Source: JALYIM01 sp040003205
GTDB lineage: Bacteria; Acidobacteriota; Terriglobia; Terriglobales; Acidobacteriaceae
Length of the DNA: 44,277 bases
Direction: 5' to 3'
Assembly: GCA_040003205.1 (NCBI GenBank)
Contig: JBDUDA010000001.1
Coordinates: 1 to 44,277 of the forward strand
Below, piece by piece: positions 33,615-44,217 of the stretch. The notes beneath the pieces are model-generated. The model saw only the letters and a list, made by a program, of their open reading frames with translations, did not search any database and was not told the origin of the DNA. The number at the start of each line of letters is the position of its first letter. The stretch's first letter is position 1. A program made the position numbers and the translations under genes.

Positions 33615-33676
33615 CTCAGCGGCTAAAGCCTCATCCAAAACAGGTTTCGCGGCACGAGTGAACTTCGTGCCCTTTC
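33615..33676. repeat. 62-bp repeat, family 2, copy 2
   Basis: Runs CTCAGCGGCTAAAGCC to TTCGTGCCCTTTC, with hairpin GGCACGA-GTGAACT-TCGTGCC. It matches 13843-13904 in length and ends. It lies directly after mglA and could act as its 3' hairpin. Confidence 0.8.
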
Positions 33677-33720
33677 GAAACTTTCTACTGTGTTTTTGTT
33701 TCTTCGACGCGACAAACCTT

Positions 33721-33915
33721 CTACGGATGTTTTTCTTTCGCCAGCATGCTCAATTCTTCCATTATTTCTTTGAGACGCTGACGGCGTTCTCCGTTCGCGC
33801 GGGTTGCGAAGGGTTGCGGATCCTCTGATTCGGCGAATTTCTGGTTCAGATTTTGCAGGTTGGCAACTTCAAAGCGGAGAGCCTGCACTCGGGACAGAAT
33901 GTCAGATGCGTACAT
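33721..33915 (-). CDS. small coiled-coil hypothetical protein, 64 aa
   Basis: Begins MYASDILSRVQALRFEVANL and continues as a heptad-like helix with a charged middle (ESEDPQPF) and a basic C-terminal helix (RRQRLKEIMEELSMLAKEKH). No family recognised. The upstream in-frame extension to 34011 is rejected because it runs into repeat DNA. The frame is on the opposite strand to mglA. The ribosome binding site is weak, so coding is only moderately supported. Confidence 0.55.
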   Translation of the reverse strand: MYASDILSRVQALRFEVANLQNLNQKFAESEDPQPFATRANGERRQRLKEIMEELSMLAKEKHP

Positions 33916-33967
33916 ATACCTAGCATACGCTGATTCGTGCAATGCGGTGGCTGGCAGCACATTCGGA

Positions 33968-34190
33968 AGGCGGACCAAAATAGAGAACCCTGTCACTCCG
34001 AGCGAAGCCAAGAAACCCCTATTTTTTCAGCATAGAACTGGAAATTCGGGAGGGGCGGACAAAAAATAGAAATCTGTCATTCCGAGCGAAGCCGAGGAAC
34101 CCCTATTCCTTCGGCATAGAACTGGAAATAGGGATGCTTCGACTTCAGAGCCTCTTCGTTTCGAAGAGGCTCTTCCGCTCAGCATGACAA
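33968..34190. repeat. 84-bp tandem duplication plus REP-like element
   Basis: Two units with an 84-base period (TGTCACTCCGAG at 33991 and TGTCATTCCGAG at 34075), each preceded by GGCGGAC-AAAATAGA and followed by CCCCTATT and GCATAGAACTGGAAAT. The second unit runs into a full REP-like element at 34129-34190 (TAGGGATGCTTCGACTTC to CGCTCAGCATGACA, arms GAGCCTCTTCG/CGAAGAGGCTC). It lies between the coiled-coil ORF and the AAA+ gene (both minus strand). Confidence 0.8.
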
Positions 34191-34194
34191 GGAA

Positions 34195-35358
34195 TTACTT
34201 GGCTTCAGAAACCGGTGTCGCTCCGAATTCTCGTCGCCCCGCGACCGGACGAGCGGTTCTCGCCACTAGCGTGGGCGCTGGCGCCGCAGCCCCGTAGCGT
34301 TCCATCAGCATGGGAACCATCGCGCCTTCGGCTTCTTTCACAAAAGTGATGCGGCCCTCGGGACTCATGTCCACCTTGATGAAGTCGCCGAGCCTGACCT
34401 GTCCGGTCGCCACCAGACTGGCAAGAGGAAACACCAGGTTTCTTTCGATGGAACGCTTCAAGTGTCTGGCGCCGTACTTGGGATCGGTGCCCTCATGCAG
34501 AAGGAAGTTCTTAACATTCGTCGTACATGAGAAAACAAACTGGTTGGCGGGCGATGCGCTCAAAACGCGCTGCTGGACCATTCCCAGCTCGATTTCCAGG
34601 ATTTGCTGCAAGTGTTCTGGACGAAGTGTCTGGAATACGACGACTTTATCAATCCGGTTCATGAACTCAGGCGTAAATTTGCGCTTGGCTGCATCCACGG
34701 CCGTGCGGTTGATCTTGTCGTCGAGGATGGCATCCACCGCCTGTGGTTTAGGCGCAAATCCCAGACCGCCATCCACTAAGTTGCTCATCTCGCTGGCGCC
34801 AAGATTCGAAGTCATGATAATGATGCACTGCGAAAGGTCAACCCGGCGATTGTCTCCAAGGGTCAGGGTGGCCTTATCGAGGATGCCCAGCAAGAGCTGC
34901 CAGAGGGCGTCCGAGGCCTTCTCGATTTCGTCAAATAGAAGAATCGAAAGTTTCAGCTTGTCCGTATGCCACTGATTCAAAGCTTCCTGCGTGAGCAGAG
35001 GATGAGTTTCGCGGTGTCCGAGGTAGCCGGGAGGCGACCCAATCAGCTTGGCGATCTCGTGGGAGTGCTGGAATTCAGCGCAGTCAATTTTTATGCAAGC
35101 GCGAGCGTCGCCGAACAATGATTCGGCGAGGGCTTCCACCACCCGGGTTTTGCCCGAGCCGGTAGGTCCCAGGAAAAGAAGATTGCCAACCGGACGAGAA
35201 GGCGGGTTCAGACCCGCGAGAAACATCTGGTAGATTTCCGCCACTTTTTCGATCGCGGCATCCTGCCCAACAATCTTTCGACTGAGGGCGCCTTCAAACT
35301 CTCGGGCATCGCTGCTGCGGCGGGTCGGGTCAAGTACGGTATTCGTTACGGTTTTCAT
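34195..35358 (-). CDS. stand-alone Clp-type AAA+ ATPase (ClpA/ClpB D2-like), 387 aa
   Basis: A single AAA+ module related to the second ATPase domain of ClpA/ClpB. Seen: KIVGQDAAIEKVAEIYQMFL, Walker A GPTGSGKT, the Gly-Tyr pore loop SPPGYLGHRETHPLLTQEAL, Walker B LSILLFDEIEKA, sensor IIMTSNLGASEMS, the arginine-finger region FTPEFMNRIDKVVVF, and sensor 2 in KYGARHLKRSIERNL. The N-domain, the first ATPase ring and the ClpX zinc domain are all absent. ATG 35358 follows GAGGGGG; a TTG at 35376 is also in frame. It may be an unfoldase with its own partners; no ClpP-binding loop was recognised. Confidence 0.88.
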   Translation of the reverse strand: MKTVTNTVLDPTRRSSDAREFEGALSRKIVGQDAAIEKVAEIYQMFLAGLNPPSRPVGNLLFLGPTGSGKTRVVEALAESLFGDARACIKIDCAEFQHSHEIAKLIGSPPGYLGHRETHPLLTQEALNQWHTDKLKLSILLFDEIEKASDALWQLLLGILDKATLTLGDNRRVDLSQCIIIMTSNLGASEMSNLVDGGLGFAPKPQAVDAILDDKINRTAVDAAKRKFTPEFMNRIDKVVVFQTLRPEHLQQILEIELGMVQQRVLSASPANQFVFSCTTNVKNFLLHEGTDPKYGARHLKRSIERNLVFPLASLVATGQVRLGDFIKVDMSPEGRITFVKEAEGAMVPMLMERYGAAAPAPTLVARTARPVAGRREFGATPVSEAK

Positions 35359-35762
35359 AGGGTCTGGCCCCCTCAATTTCCGTTCGTTTGGGCCTTTATT
35401 CCGTTTCTGTCAGATCGTTTTGCTCACTCGCAAACTGGCTCTCGATGTCACCAGCCCTCGCTTGCCATTCGCATAGTCCATGTGCAAATCAGTCGCCATT
35501 TCCCGTACCGCCCCGATTCTTAATCCCTGCAACGTTTAGATGCGACCACCTTGCTGTTCGAGACACTTACATCGCCTTGGAACATCGTGTAAAGGGAAAG
35601 AGTTTGCGCACGCGAGCGCATTATGTGCCTCGACTATAATTTGGATGTCTGCCATCTAATTCCTCAACCGCGCAACCGGCCCAAGACCTTGGCCGGACGT
35701 AACTGGCGGAGCGCTTGTGCAGCGTTTAGCATGCGTTGAAAAGCGGTCCACGGAGAAACATC
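35359..35762. promoter_or_regulatory. divergent intergenic region
   Basis: 404 bases between the AAA+ gene (minus) and the LysM/DUF4015 gene (plus). A TATAAT at 35635-35640 is the best -10 for the plus-strand gene, with no clear -35. No palindromic repeat is present, unlike most gaps here. An 83-residue open frame at 35388-35639 has no coding features and is not called. Confidence 0.35.
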
Positions 35763-37244
35763 TTGCGTCGTCTTCAACCTGCGTACGTCGTCACCGTCGT
35801 TTCTTTCATCCTGGTTATAGTTTTCGCGCTGTGCTTTGCCCACACTTCGCTGCCAGTAGCGCAGGCCGCACAAGCCGCCGCGCAACCGCAACCGGTCAAA
35901 GCGGACGCATCGATTCCCCCGAGGGCGAAGCCGGCTGACTTGGTTTTGCCTACTGTAACTCCCGCGCTAAACGGAAGCTCGCTGTACGTGGCCAAGCGTG
36001 GAGACACCATCGCCTCGGTTGCGCACCATTTCGTTCCCCAGACGTCGTACCTGACGACGGTAGAACTAGCAGCGGCGATCCGCAAGTCAAATGGCGATCC
36101 GCAGTCTAATTTTTTGAAGGCCAGCCAGCAAGTCGTAATTCCTGGGATGCTGGACGCTCCAATTGTCGAAAAGCCGGTTCCCGTGGGCCGGGATTTCGAA
36201 GTCCGCGCTGTGTATTTGACCGGACTGATGGCAGGGAGCGATCGTGGACTGAAAATTATTCGTCGCTGGAGAGAATTGGGCGGCAACGCCGTGGTCTTTG
36301 ATATCAAGGATAGCGACGGCAGCATTAACATTCCCTTCGACCATGCGCTCGCCGGAGGCCACCACGTGACCCTGCGCGATCTGCCGAAGTTTACCCGATT
36401 TTTGCACTCCCAGAACATGCATGCGATCGCTCGAGTCGCGATTTTCCGCGATGAACGGCTGGTGGTAGCGCATCCCGAGCTGGCAGTGCAATCGCGAAAG
36501 AATGCCACCACATGGCGGGAGAACGGCAAGCTGGTCTGGGCCGACCCCTCTCAGCCCAAGGTACAGGAATACAACATCGCTCTGGCGAAGAAGGCTGCCG
36601 CGGCCGGAGCGGACGAGATTCAGTTTGACTACGTGCGATTTCCCGCGGAAGGCGACCAGAAAGACGCAAGTTTCTATTTCCAGAAAGAGCATCCGGACTG
36701 GCATCGCTCCGATGTGATTGCGGACTTTCTGAAGCATGCCTACGCTGAGTTACATCCGACCGGCGTTCTGTTGTCTCTAGACGTCTTCGGTATCATGGCC
36801 TGGCAGCGCTCTGTCGACCTGGCGCATACTGGACAGGACATCGTGCAGATGGCGAAGTATTGCGATGTGCTCTCACCCATGATTTATCCCTCGCACTTCT
36901 TTGGCATGGATGGAATCGCGCGTCCCGGTGACGCCCCGGAGCATTTCATCGGCGAATCCATGGAACGCTTCGAGAAAATCACGCAGGGCAGCGGGGTTGT
37001 GATTCGTCCCTGGCTGCAAGCTTTTGCCTGGCGGACGAAGACCTATTCGCCAAAGTACATAGAAGTTCAGGTGCTGGCCTCAAAAGAAAAGGGCGGGATC
37101 GGATTTCTGCTCTGGAATGCGAACAATAATTACAGCAAGCCCTACGCCGCCATGCCCGAGATGCTGGCGGGCAAGGGACGGTATGTGCGTGGAGATGAGA
37201 TACCGGTGGCGGCTACCGCAAAGCCAGTGATCGCGATTCGCTGA
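35763..37244 (+). CDS. LysM plus putative glycoside hydrolase (DUF4015-type), 493 aa
   Basis: Exported or membrane-anchored, probably carbohydrate-active. Seen: an N-terminal hydrophobic anchor (YVVTVVSFILVIVFALCFA), a LysM-like module (YVAKRGDTIASVAHHF, about 77-125), then a TIM-barrel-like domain with RAVYLTGLMAGSDRGLKIIR, NAVVFDIKDSDGSI and IARVAIFRDERLV. These are followed by DEIQFDYVRFPAEG, LSLDVFGIMAW and MIYPSHF. The DYVRFP and DVFG motifs are those of the DUF4015 glycoside-hydrolase-like family. TTG 35763 has GGAG seven bases upstream; TTG 35736 is the other candidate. The substrate is unknown; LysM suggests peptidoglycan or chitin-like glycans. Confidence 0.85.
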   Translation: MRRLQPAYVVTVVSFILVIVFALCFAHTSLPVAQAAQAAAQPQPVKADASIPPRAKPADLVLPTVTPALNGSSLYVAKRGDTIASVAHHFVPQTSYLTTVELAAAIRKSNGDPQSNFLKASQQVVIPGMLDAPIVEKPVPVGRDFEVRAVYLTGLMAGSDRGLKIIRRWRELGGNAVVFDIKDSDGSINIPFDHALAGGHHVTLRDLPKFTRFLHSQNMHAIARVAIFRDERLVVAHPELAVQSRKNATTWRENGKLVWADPSQPKVQEYNIALAKKAAAAGADEIQFDYVRFPAEGDQKDASFYFQKEHPDWHRSDVIADFLKHAYAELHPTGVLLSLDVFGIMAWQRSVDLAHTGQDIVQMAKYCDVLSPMIYPSHFFGMDGIARPGDAPEHFIGESMERFEKITQGSGVVIRPWLQAFAWRTKTYSPKYIEVQVLASKEKGGIGFLLWNANNNYSKPYAAMPEMLAGKGRYVRGDEIPVAATAKPVIAIR

Positions 37245-37267
37245 GCCCATTTCTGTCGTAGGGCGAA

Positions 37268-37461
37268 TAGGGATCTTTCGAATCGCAATGGTCTTCGTCC
37301 CGAAGACCATCTCTCCCTCAAGATGACAATGGTCTTTAAGGTAGGGATGGGCTTATGAAGGTAAGGGATGGGCTCATGGCTTCGCAACTCTCAACCCAAT
37401 TGTCATGTTGAGCGGATTACGCTTTCGCGTGCGAAAGCGTAAGAAGTCGAAACATCCCTAT
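37268..37461. repeat. inverted pair of REP-like elements
   Basis: Copy 1 (37268-37328) runs TAGGGATCTTTCG to CCTCAAGATGACA with arms ATGGTCTTCG/CGAAGACCAT. Copy 2 (37401-37461) runs TGTCATGTTGAGCGG to AAGTCGAAACATCCCTAT with arms TTACGCTTTCGC/GCGAAAGCGTAA. Between them lies a short direct repeat of GGGATGGGCT (near 37344 and 37362). They occupy most of the 327-bp gap before ilvE. Confidence 0.85.
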
Positions 37462-37548
37462 GACCGCGGCAAATGTGTGTGCCTGCGTTAAGTTTCCGTA
37501 ATACCGCACGTGAAGCATGGGTCTTTCGCCTCCCCAGCCCTCGTCGGA

Positions 37549-37554
37549 TATAAT
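37549..37554 (+). promoter_or_regulatory. -10 box for ilvE
   Basis: TATAAT, 17 bases before the ATG, with AAGGAG in between as ribosome binding site. Transcription would start near 37561, giving a very short leader. The -35 (TTCGCC at 18-base spacing) is poor. Confidence 0.35.
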
Positions 37555-37571
37555 TTCCTCAAGGAGTTCTC

Positions 37572-38516
37572 ATGGCGCTGCAAAAAACCGACAAAATCTG
37601 GCACAACGGAAAGCTGATTCGCTGGGACGACGCGACCATCCACGTTATGTCACACGTGGTGCATTACGGATCGTCGGTGTTTGAAGGCGTCCGCTGCTAC
37701 AAGCTGCCGACCGGCCCGGCTATCTTCCGCGCCCAAGAGCACGCTCAACGCCTGCTCGATTCCGCCAAGGTTTATCGCATGGATATGGAATACAGCCGCG
37801 AAGAGATCGTGGCCGCCATGGTCGAACTCATCCAGAGTAATGGCATGTCGCCGTGCTACGTGCGTCCGATTGTGCTACGCGGTTACGGAGAAGCCGGGGT
37901 AAATCCTCTCGGCGGTCCGATCGAGGTTTACATCATCAATTATCCCTGGGGAAAATATCTCGGCACCGGAAACGAGGGCGTGGACGTCTGCGTATCTTCG
38001 TGGACCCGGCTCGCTCCGAACACTCTGCCTGCGATGGCCAAGGCAGGCGCGAATTACATGAATTCGCAACTCATCAAGATGGAAGCCATCATCAACGGAT
38101 ACGTCGAAGGCATCGCTCTCGACGCTAATGGATACGTCAGCGAAGGTTCTGGCGAAAACGTTTTCGTGGTGCGCAATGGCGTGCTGCAAACGGCGCCGCT
38201 GGGAAATTCTGTGCTTCCGGGCATCACCCGGGACTCAGTATTGAAACTCGCTCACGAGCTGAAGATTCCGGTCGCTGAACACGGCATTCCGCGCGAGATG
38301 CTCTACATCGCGGACGAAGTTTTCTTTACAGGTACGGCGGCGGAGATTACTCCAATTCGCTCAGTGGATAAAATCAGCGTCGGCAAAGGCGATGTTGGAC
38401 CCATCACCAAGGCGCTGCAAAAAGAGTTTTATGCTATCGTGCACGGAGAAAAAGCCGACCGCTTTAACTGGCTCACGCCCGTGCCCGTCAGCAGCAAGCA
38501 GCCCGTCGGAGTTTAG
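37572..38516 (+). CDS. ilvE: branched-chain amino acid aminotransferase, 314 aa
   Basis: Transfers amino groups between 2-oxoglutarate/Glu and Leu, Ile, Val. Seen: fold-type IV PLP enzyme opening KIWHNGKLIRWDDATIHVMS, VVHYGSSVFEGVRCYKLPTG, and Schiff-base lysine K157 in AKAGANYMNSQLIKMEA. The family signature GIALDANGYVSEGSGENVFVV, VLPGITRDSVLKLA and EVFFTGTAAEITPIRSVD are also present. Length matches bacterial IlvE. AAGGAG precedes the ATG. No other ilv/leu genes are nearby. D-amino-acid aminotransferase is a less likely alternative. Confidence 0.94.
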   Translation: MALQKTDKIWHNGKLIRWDDATIHVMSHVVHYGSSVFEGVRCYKLPTGPAIFRAQEHAQRLLDSAKVYRMDMEYSREEIVAAMVELIQSNGMSPCYVRPIVLRGYGEAGVNPLGGPIEVYIINYPWGKYLGTGNEGVDVCVSSWTRLAPNTLPAMAKAGANYMNSQLIKMEAIINGYVEGIALDANGYVSEGSGENVFVVRNGVLQTAPLGNSVLPGITRDSVLKLAHELKIPVAEHGIPREMLYIADEVFFTGTAAEITPIRSVDKISVGKGDVGPITKALQKEFYAIVHGEKADRFNWLTPVPVSSKQPVGV

Positions 38517-38531
38517 GAATTAGTCCGCTGA

Positions 38532-38753
38532 TAGGGATGCTTCGACTCCTTCACCGTTCACCATGTGAACGGTTCTCTCGCTCAGCATGACAAAATTAAA
38601 AACGAGTCATCCTGAGCGAAAAGAATCATTCGCTCGCGAATGATTCTTGCAGTCGAAGGACCCCTATAGCCGTCAGAATGCCAGCTACAGGGCTAGCCCT
38701 TAGGCGACAGAGGGCCGTAACAGCAGGCCCCCTCGACAGCGCTCGGGATAACA
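38532..38753. repeat. three REP-like elements before pilT
   Basis: 38532-38592 runs TAGGGATGCTTCGACTCC to CGCTCAGCATGACA with arms ACCGTTCACC/ATGTGAACGGT. 38604-38669 is reversed, GAGTCATCCTGAGCG to AGTCGAAGGACCCCTATAG, with arms AAGAATCATTCGC/GCGAATGATTCTT. 38723-38753 is a degenerate compact copy (GCAGGCCCCCTCGAC to CTCGGGATAACA). The middle copy is nearly identical to 40134-40199 on the other side of pilT. They fill most of the 372-bp gap. Confidence 0.88.
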
Positions 38754-38888
38754 ACAATCCTAGATAGATTGCCGCCATCACAGGCCTTCCAATCGCCCGT
38801 TCTCCCTCTGTCCTACCGCCGTTACTTAGGTCATCTTGGGCATAGTCACTTTTGGGTTCATGATATTCAGGAGCCTTGGAAAGCCTTC

Positions 38889-40010
38889 ATGAATATTGAT
38901 GACCTTTTGCGAATTGCGATGGAGCGCCGCGCCTCCGACTTGCACCTCAAAGTCGGCAACTATCCTCATCTCCGTATTGATGGCGAACTTTTCCCTCTCA
39001 CGGATCAACCTCGCGTCAGCGCCGAAGATATGCTGACCATGGCGTTCAGCATGATGTCGTCGCGTCAGAAGCAGAAGTTCAAAGAGACTACCGAAATTGA
39101 TATGGCATACGGCGTGGCCGGACTCGGCCGCTTCCGTGTGAACGTATTTCAGCAACGCGGCAATGTGGGATTGGTTCTGCGTATGATTCCCACCAAAATT
39201 CGCGCGCTGGACGAACTCTTTCTGCCGAAAATTGTGGAACAGATTTGCGATATGCCCCGCGGCTTAATTCTCGTCACCGGAGTTACGGGATCGGGCAAAT
39301 CCACCACGCTCGCGGCCATGATTGATCGCATCAATTCCAGCCGCGCCGAGCACATTATCACCATTGAAGATCCTATCGAATTTCTGCACCGCGATAAAAA
39401 AGGCTACGTAAATCAGCGCGAGATTGAAGTGGACACTCCCACGTTTTCATCGGCGCTGCGAGCTTCTTTGCGTCAGGATCCGGACGTAATTCTTGTCGGC
39501 GAAATGCGCGATATCGAAACCATCGGCACCGCGCTTCACGCCGCCGAAACTGGACACATGGTTTTCTCCACGCTGCATACCTTGGACGCGGTCGAAACCG
39601 TGAACCGTATCATCTCGGTATTTCCGCCGCCGGAGCAGAAGCAGATTCGTTTGCAACTTGCCGCCGTGCTGCGCGCCGTCGTCAGCCAGCGCCTGGTAAA
39701 GCGCTGCGATGGTGACGGACGAGTGCCCGCGGTCGAAGTCATGATCAACACCGCATACATTCGCGAGTGCATCTTAGTTCCAGAAAAAACTCGCTCGGTG
39801 CGCGAAGCAATTTCGGCTGGTACTTCGCAATACGGCATGCAGACCTTCGATCAATCGTTATGGGATTTATTCCAATCCAACTTGATTGATTATTCGACTG
39901 CTCTCGAAAACGCCTCCAATGCGGACGACTTCAAGTTGCGCATGCAGGGTATTTCGTCCAGCAGCGACGGCTCGCGAAATTCGATGCAAACGGCGGGATT
40001 CGGAAACTGA
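38889..40010 (+). CDS. pilT: type IV pilus retraction ATPase PilT, 373 aa
   Basis: Hexameric motor that depolymerises type IV pili for twitching. Seen: MNIDDLLRIAMERRASDLHLKVG (PilT N-terminus), Walker A GVTGSGKST at about 132-140, the Asp box HIITIEDPIEFLH, Walker B LRQDPDVILVGEMRD, and the His box ETGHMVFSTLHTLDAVET. The AIRAGES-like C-terminal motif reads AISAGTSQYGMQTFDQSL. ATG 38889 matches other PilT starts; the upstream 40-codon extension runs into non-coding DNA. The gene stands alone, flanked on both sides by the same type of repeat doublet. Confidence 0.95.
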   Translation: MNIDDLLRIAMERRASDLHLKVGNYPHLRIDGELFPLTDQPRVSAEDMLTMAFSMMSSRQKQKFKETTEIDMAYGVAGLGRFRVNVFQQRGNVGLVLRMIPTKIRALDELFLPKIVEQICDMPRGLILVTGVTGSGKSTTLAAMIDRINSSRAEHIITIEDPIEFLHRDKKGYVNQREIEVDTPTFSSALRASLRQDPDVILVGEMRDIETIGTALHAAETGHMVFSTLHTLDAVETVNRIISVFPPPEQKQIRLQLAAVLRAVVSQRLVKRCDGDGRVPAVEVMINTAYIRECILVPEKTRSVREAISAGTSQYGMQTFDQSLWDLFQSNLIDYSTALENASNADDFKLRMQGISSSSDGSRNSMQTAGFGN

Positions 40011-40023
40011 TTCGGCGTGGGAA

Positions 40024-40199
40024 TAGGGATGTTTCGACTCTCTAAGCTTTCGCCAGCGAAAGCTCAGCGCTCAACATGACATGGGCTGTTGTGTGGGTAA
40101 TTGGCTGCTCTCTTCCCCTCAACCGTAATCTCGGAGTCATCCTGAGCGAAAAGAATCATTCGCTGGCGAATGATTCTTGTAGTCGAAGGACCCCTATAG
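40024..40199. repeat. pair of REP-like elements after pilT
   Basis: 40024-40081 runs TAGGGATGTTTCGACTC to CGCTCAACATGACA with arms GCTTTCGC/GCGAAAGC. 40134-40199 runs GAGTCATCCTGAGCG to CCCCTATAG and differs from 38604-38669 at only two positions (one in the hairpin loop). The orientation of both elements equals that of the pair upstream of pilT. Confidence 0.88.
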
Positions 40200-40314
40200 C
40201 CTCCCGTGCTGCGAGCCTCCACGGCTTTCTTCCGCGAATTCCATCCAATGATCGTCCTCAGCAATAATCATCGTCACAAGCTTTTCCCTCGCTATTGCGG
40301 TAACGTTATCCCGT

Positions 40315-40854
40315 ATGCCGTTTTCGCGTCCGCGCAAAACAGGGTCTGAAAACGAACTTTACGACTACGCCATCGGCGCTCTCGGACGCCGCATGCGCTC
40401 AGTCGCCGAACTCAAACGTCTGCTGCGTCCGCGTGTAGATGCGGACACCGAATACGGACAGACGTTAGTCGAACTCGTAATCCGCCGCCTAAAAGACAAT
40501 GGATACCTGAACGACGCCAAGTACGCAGCCGCGTATTCGTCTTTCCGCCGCGACAACGAAAAGTTTGGACGCATGCGCGTCATTACGGATTTGAAAGTGA
40601 AGGGGGTGCACGGAGAAGTCATAGAAACTGCCGTGAACTCTGTCTATGAAGACGTCAGCGACGAAAAACTGGCGCGCGATTATCTCCGCCGCAAGCGTCT
40701 GGTGAAACCGCAAGACCGCAAACAAAGTGCGCGCATCTTTCGCCAGCTCACGCGCGCAGGATTCACTTCGAAAACCATCTTCGCCATTTTGAAGAAATGG
40801 GATGTGGACGACGAAACCTTGGCCGCGCTCGAAGAAGCCTCCGAAACCGGATAG
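40315..40854 (+). CDS. recX: RecX-family regulatory protein, 179 aa
   Basis: Modulates RecA filaments in recombination and SOS. Seen: three-helix repeats typical of RecX. Repeat 1 is ELYDYAIGALGRRMRSVAELKRLL, repeat 2 is VIRRLKDNGYLNDAKYAAAYSS then RMRVITDLKVKGV, and repeat 3 is RIFRQLTRAGFTSKTIFAIL. recA is not in the window. alaS begins 18 bases after the stop, so the two are probably cotranscribed; in many bacteria recA-recX-alaS are neighbours, which supports the call. Confidence 0.88.
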   Translation: MPFSRPRKTGSENELYDYAIGALGRRMRSVAELKRLLRPRVDADTEYGQTLVELVIRRLKDNGYLNDAKYAAAYSSFRRDNEKFGRMRVITDLKVKGVHGEVIETAVNSVYEDVSDEKLARDYLRRKRLVKPQDRKQSARIFRQLTRAGFTSKTIFAILKKWDVDDETLAALEEASETG

Positions 40855-40872
40855 AATAATCCCTTCCTTGCT

Positions 40873-43818
<2,946 letters not shown>

Positions 43819-43854
43819 ACGTTTGCCGCCCGGCCGCCTCGGCCTGGTGATCAC

Positions 43855-44217
43855 ATGGCGGGAAGCATTCAGTCAGTTTCACATCGGGGAAAAGACATTG
43901 TGCTGGTGGATTGCAGCCGCTGCACGTCAGCCGAAATGCTGCCACTGCTTGATCAGGTGCAGAGTGAAGTAGCAAGCCATCCGAAAAATTCTGTTCTGAT
44001 CCTCGCTGATTTCTGCGACGCTGAGTTTGATAAAGAAGTGGCAACGCAAATGAAGAAAGTGCTGGCGCTGGACCGTCCATTCGTGAAGCGCGCGGCGTGG
44101 GTGGGTGCGGATAAAATCCCCAAAGTTTACATCGATAATTTCAAAACTTTCTCGCAGCGCAAATTTCCGACCTTCGCCACCCGCGAAGAAGCGATGAACT
44201 GGCTGGTCAGCGAATAA
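43855..44217 (+). CDS. STAS/SpoIIAA-like small protein, 120 aa
   Basis: Tentatively the SpoIIAA-like/STAS fold. Seen: alternating beta strands and helices (GKDIVLVDCSRCTSAEMLPLL, NSVLILADFCDAEFDKEVA, FVKRAAWVGADKIPKVYIDN), and a C-terminal helix with FATREEAMNWLVSE, the usual end of this group. No catalytic residues are evident. It starts 36 bases after alaS with no good ribosome binding site. The last 60 bases of the window (44218-44277) show no further gene. Confidence 0.75.
   Translation: MAGSIQSVSHRGKDIVLVDCSRCTSAEMLPLLDQVQSEVASHPKNSVLILADFCDAEFDKEVATQMKKVLALDRPFVKRAAWVGADKIPKVYIDNFKTFSQRKFPTFATREEAMNWLVSE

Noticed and set aside
35388..35639. 83-residue plus-strand frame in the gap before the LysM/DUF4015 gene
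   Set aside because: No ribosome binding site, no domain or membrane pattern, and it overlaps the region expected to hold the promoters of the divergent genes.
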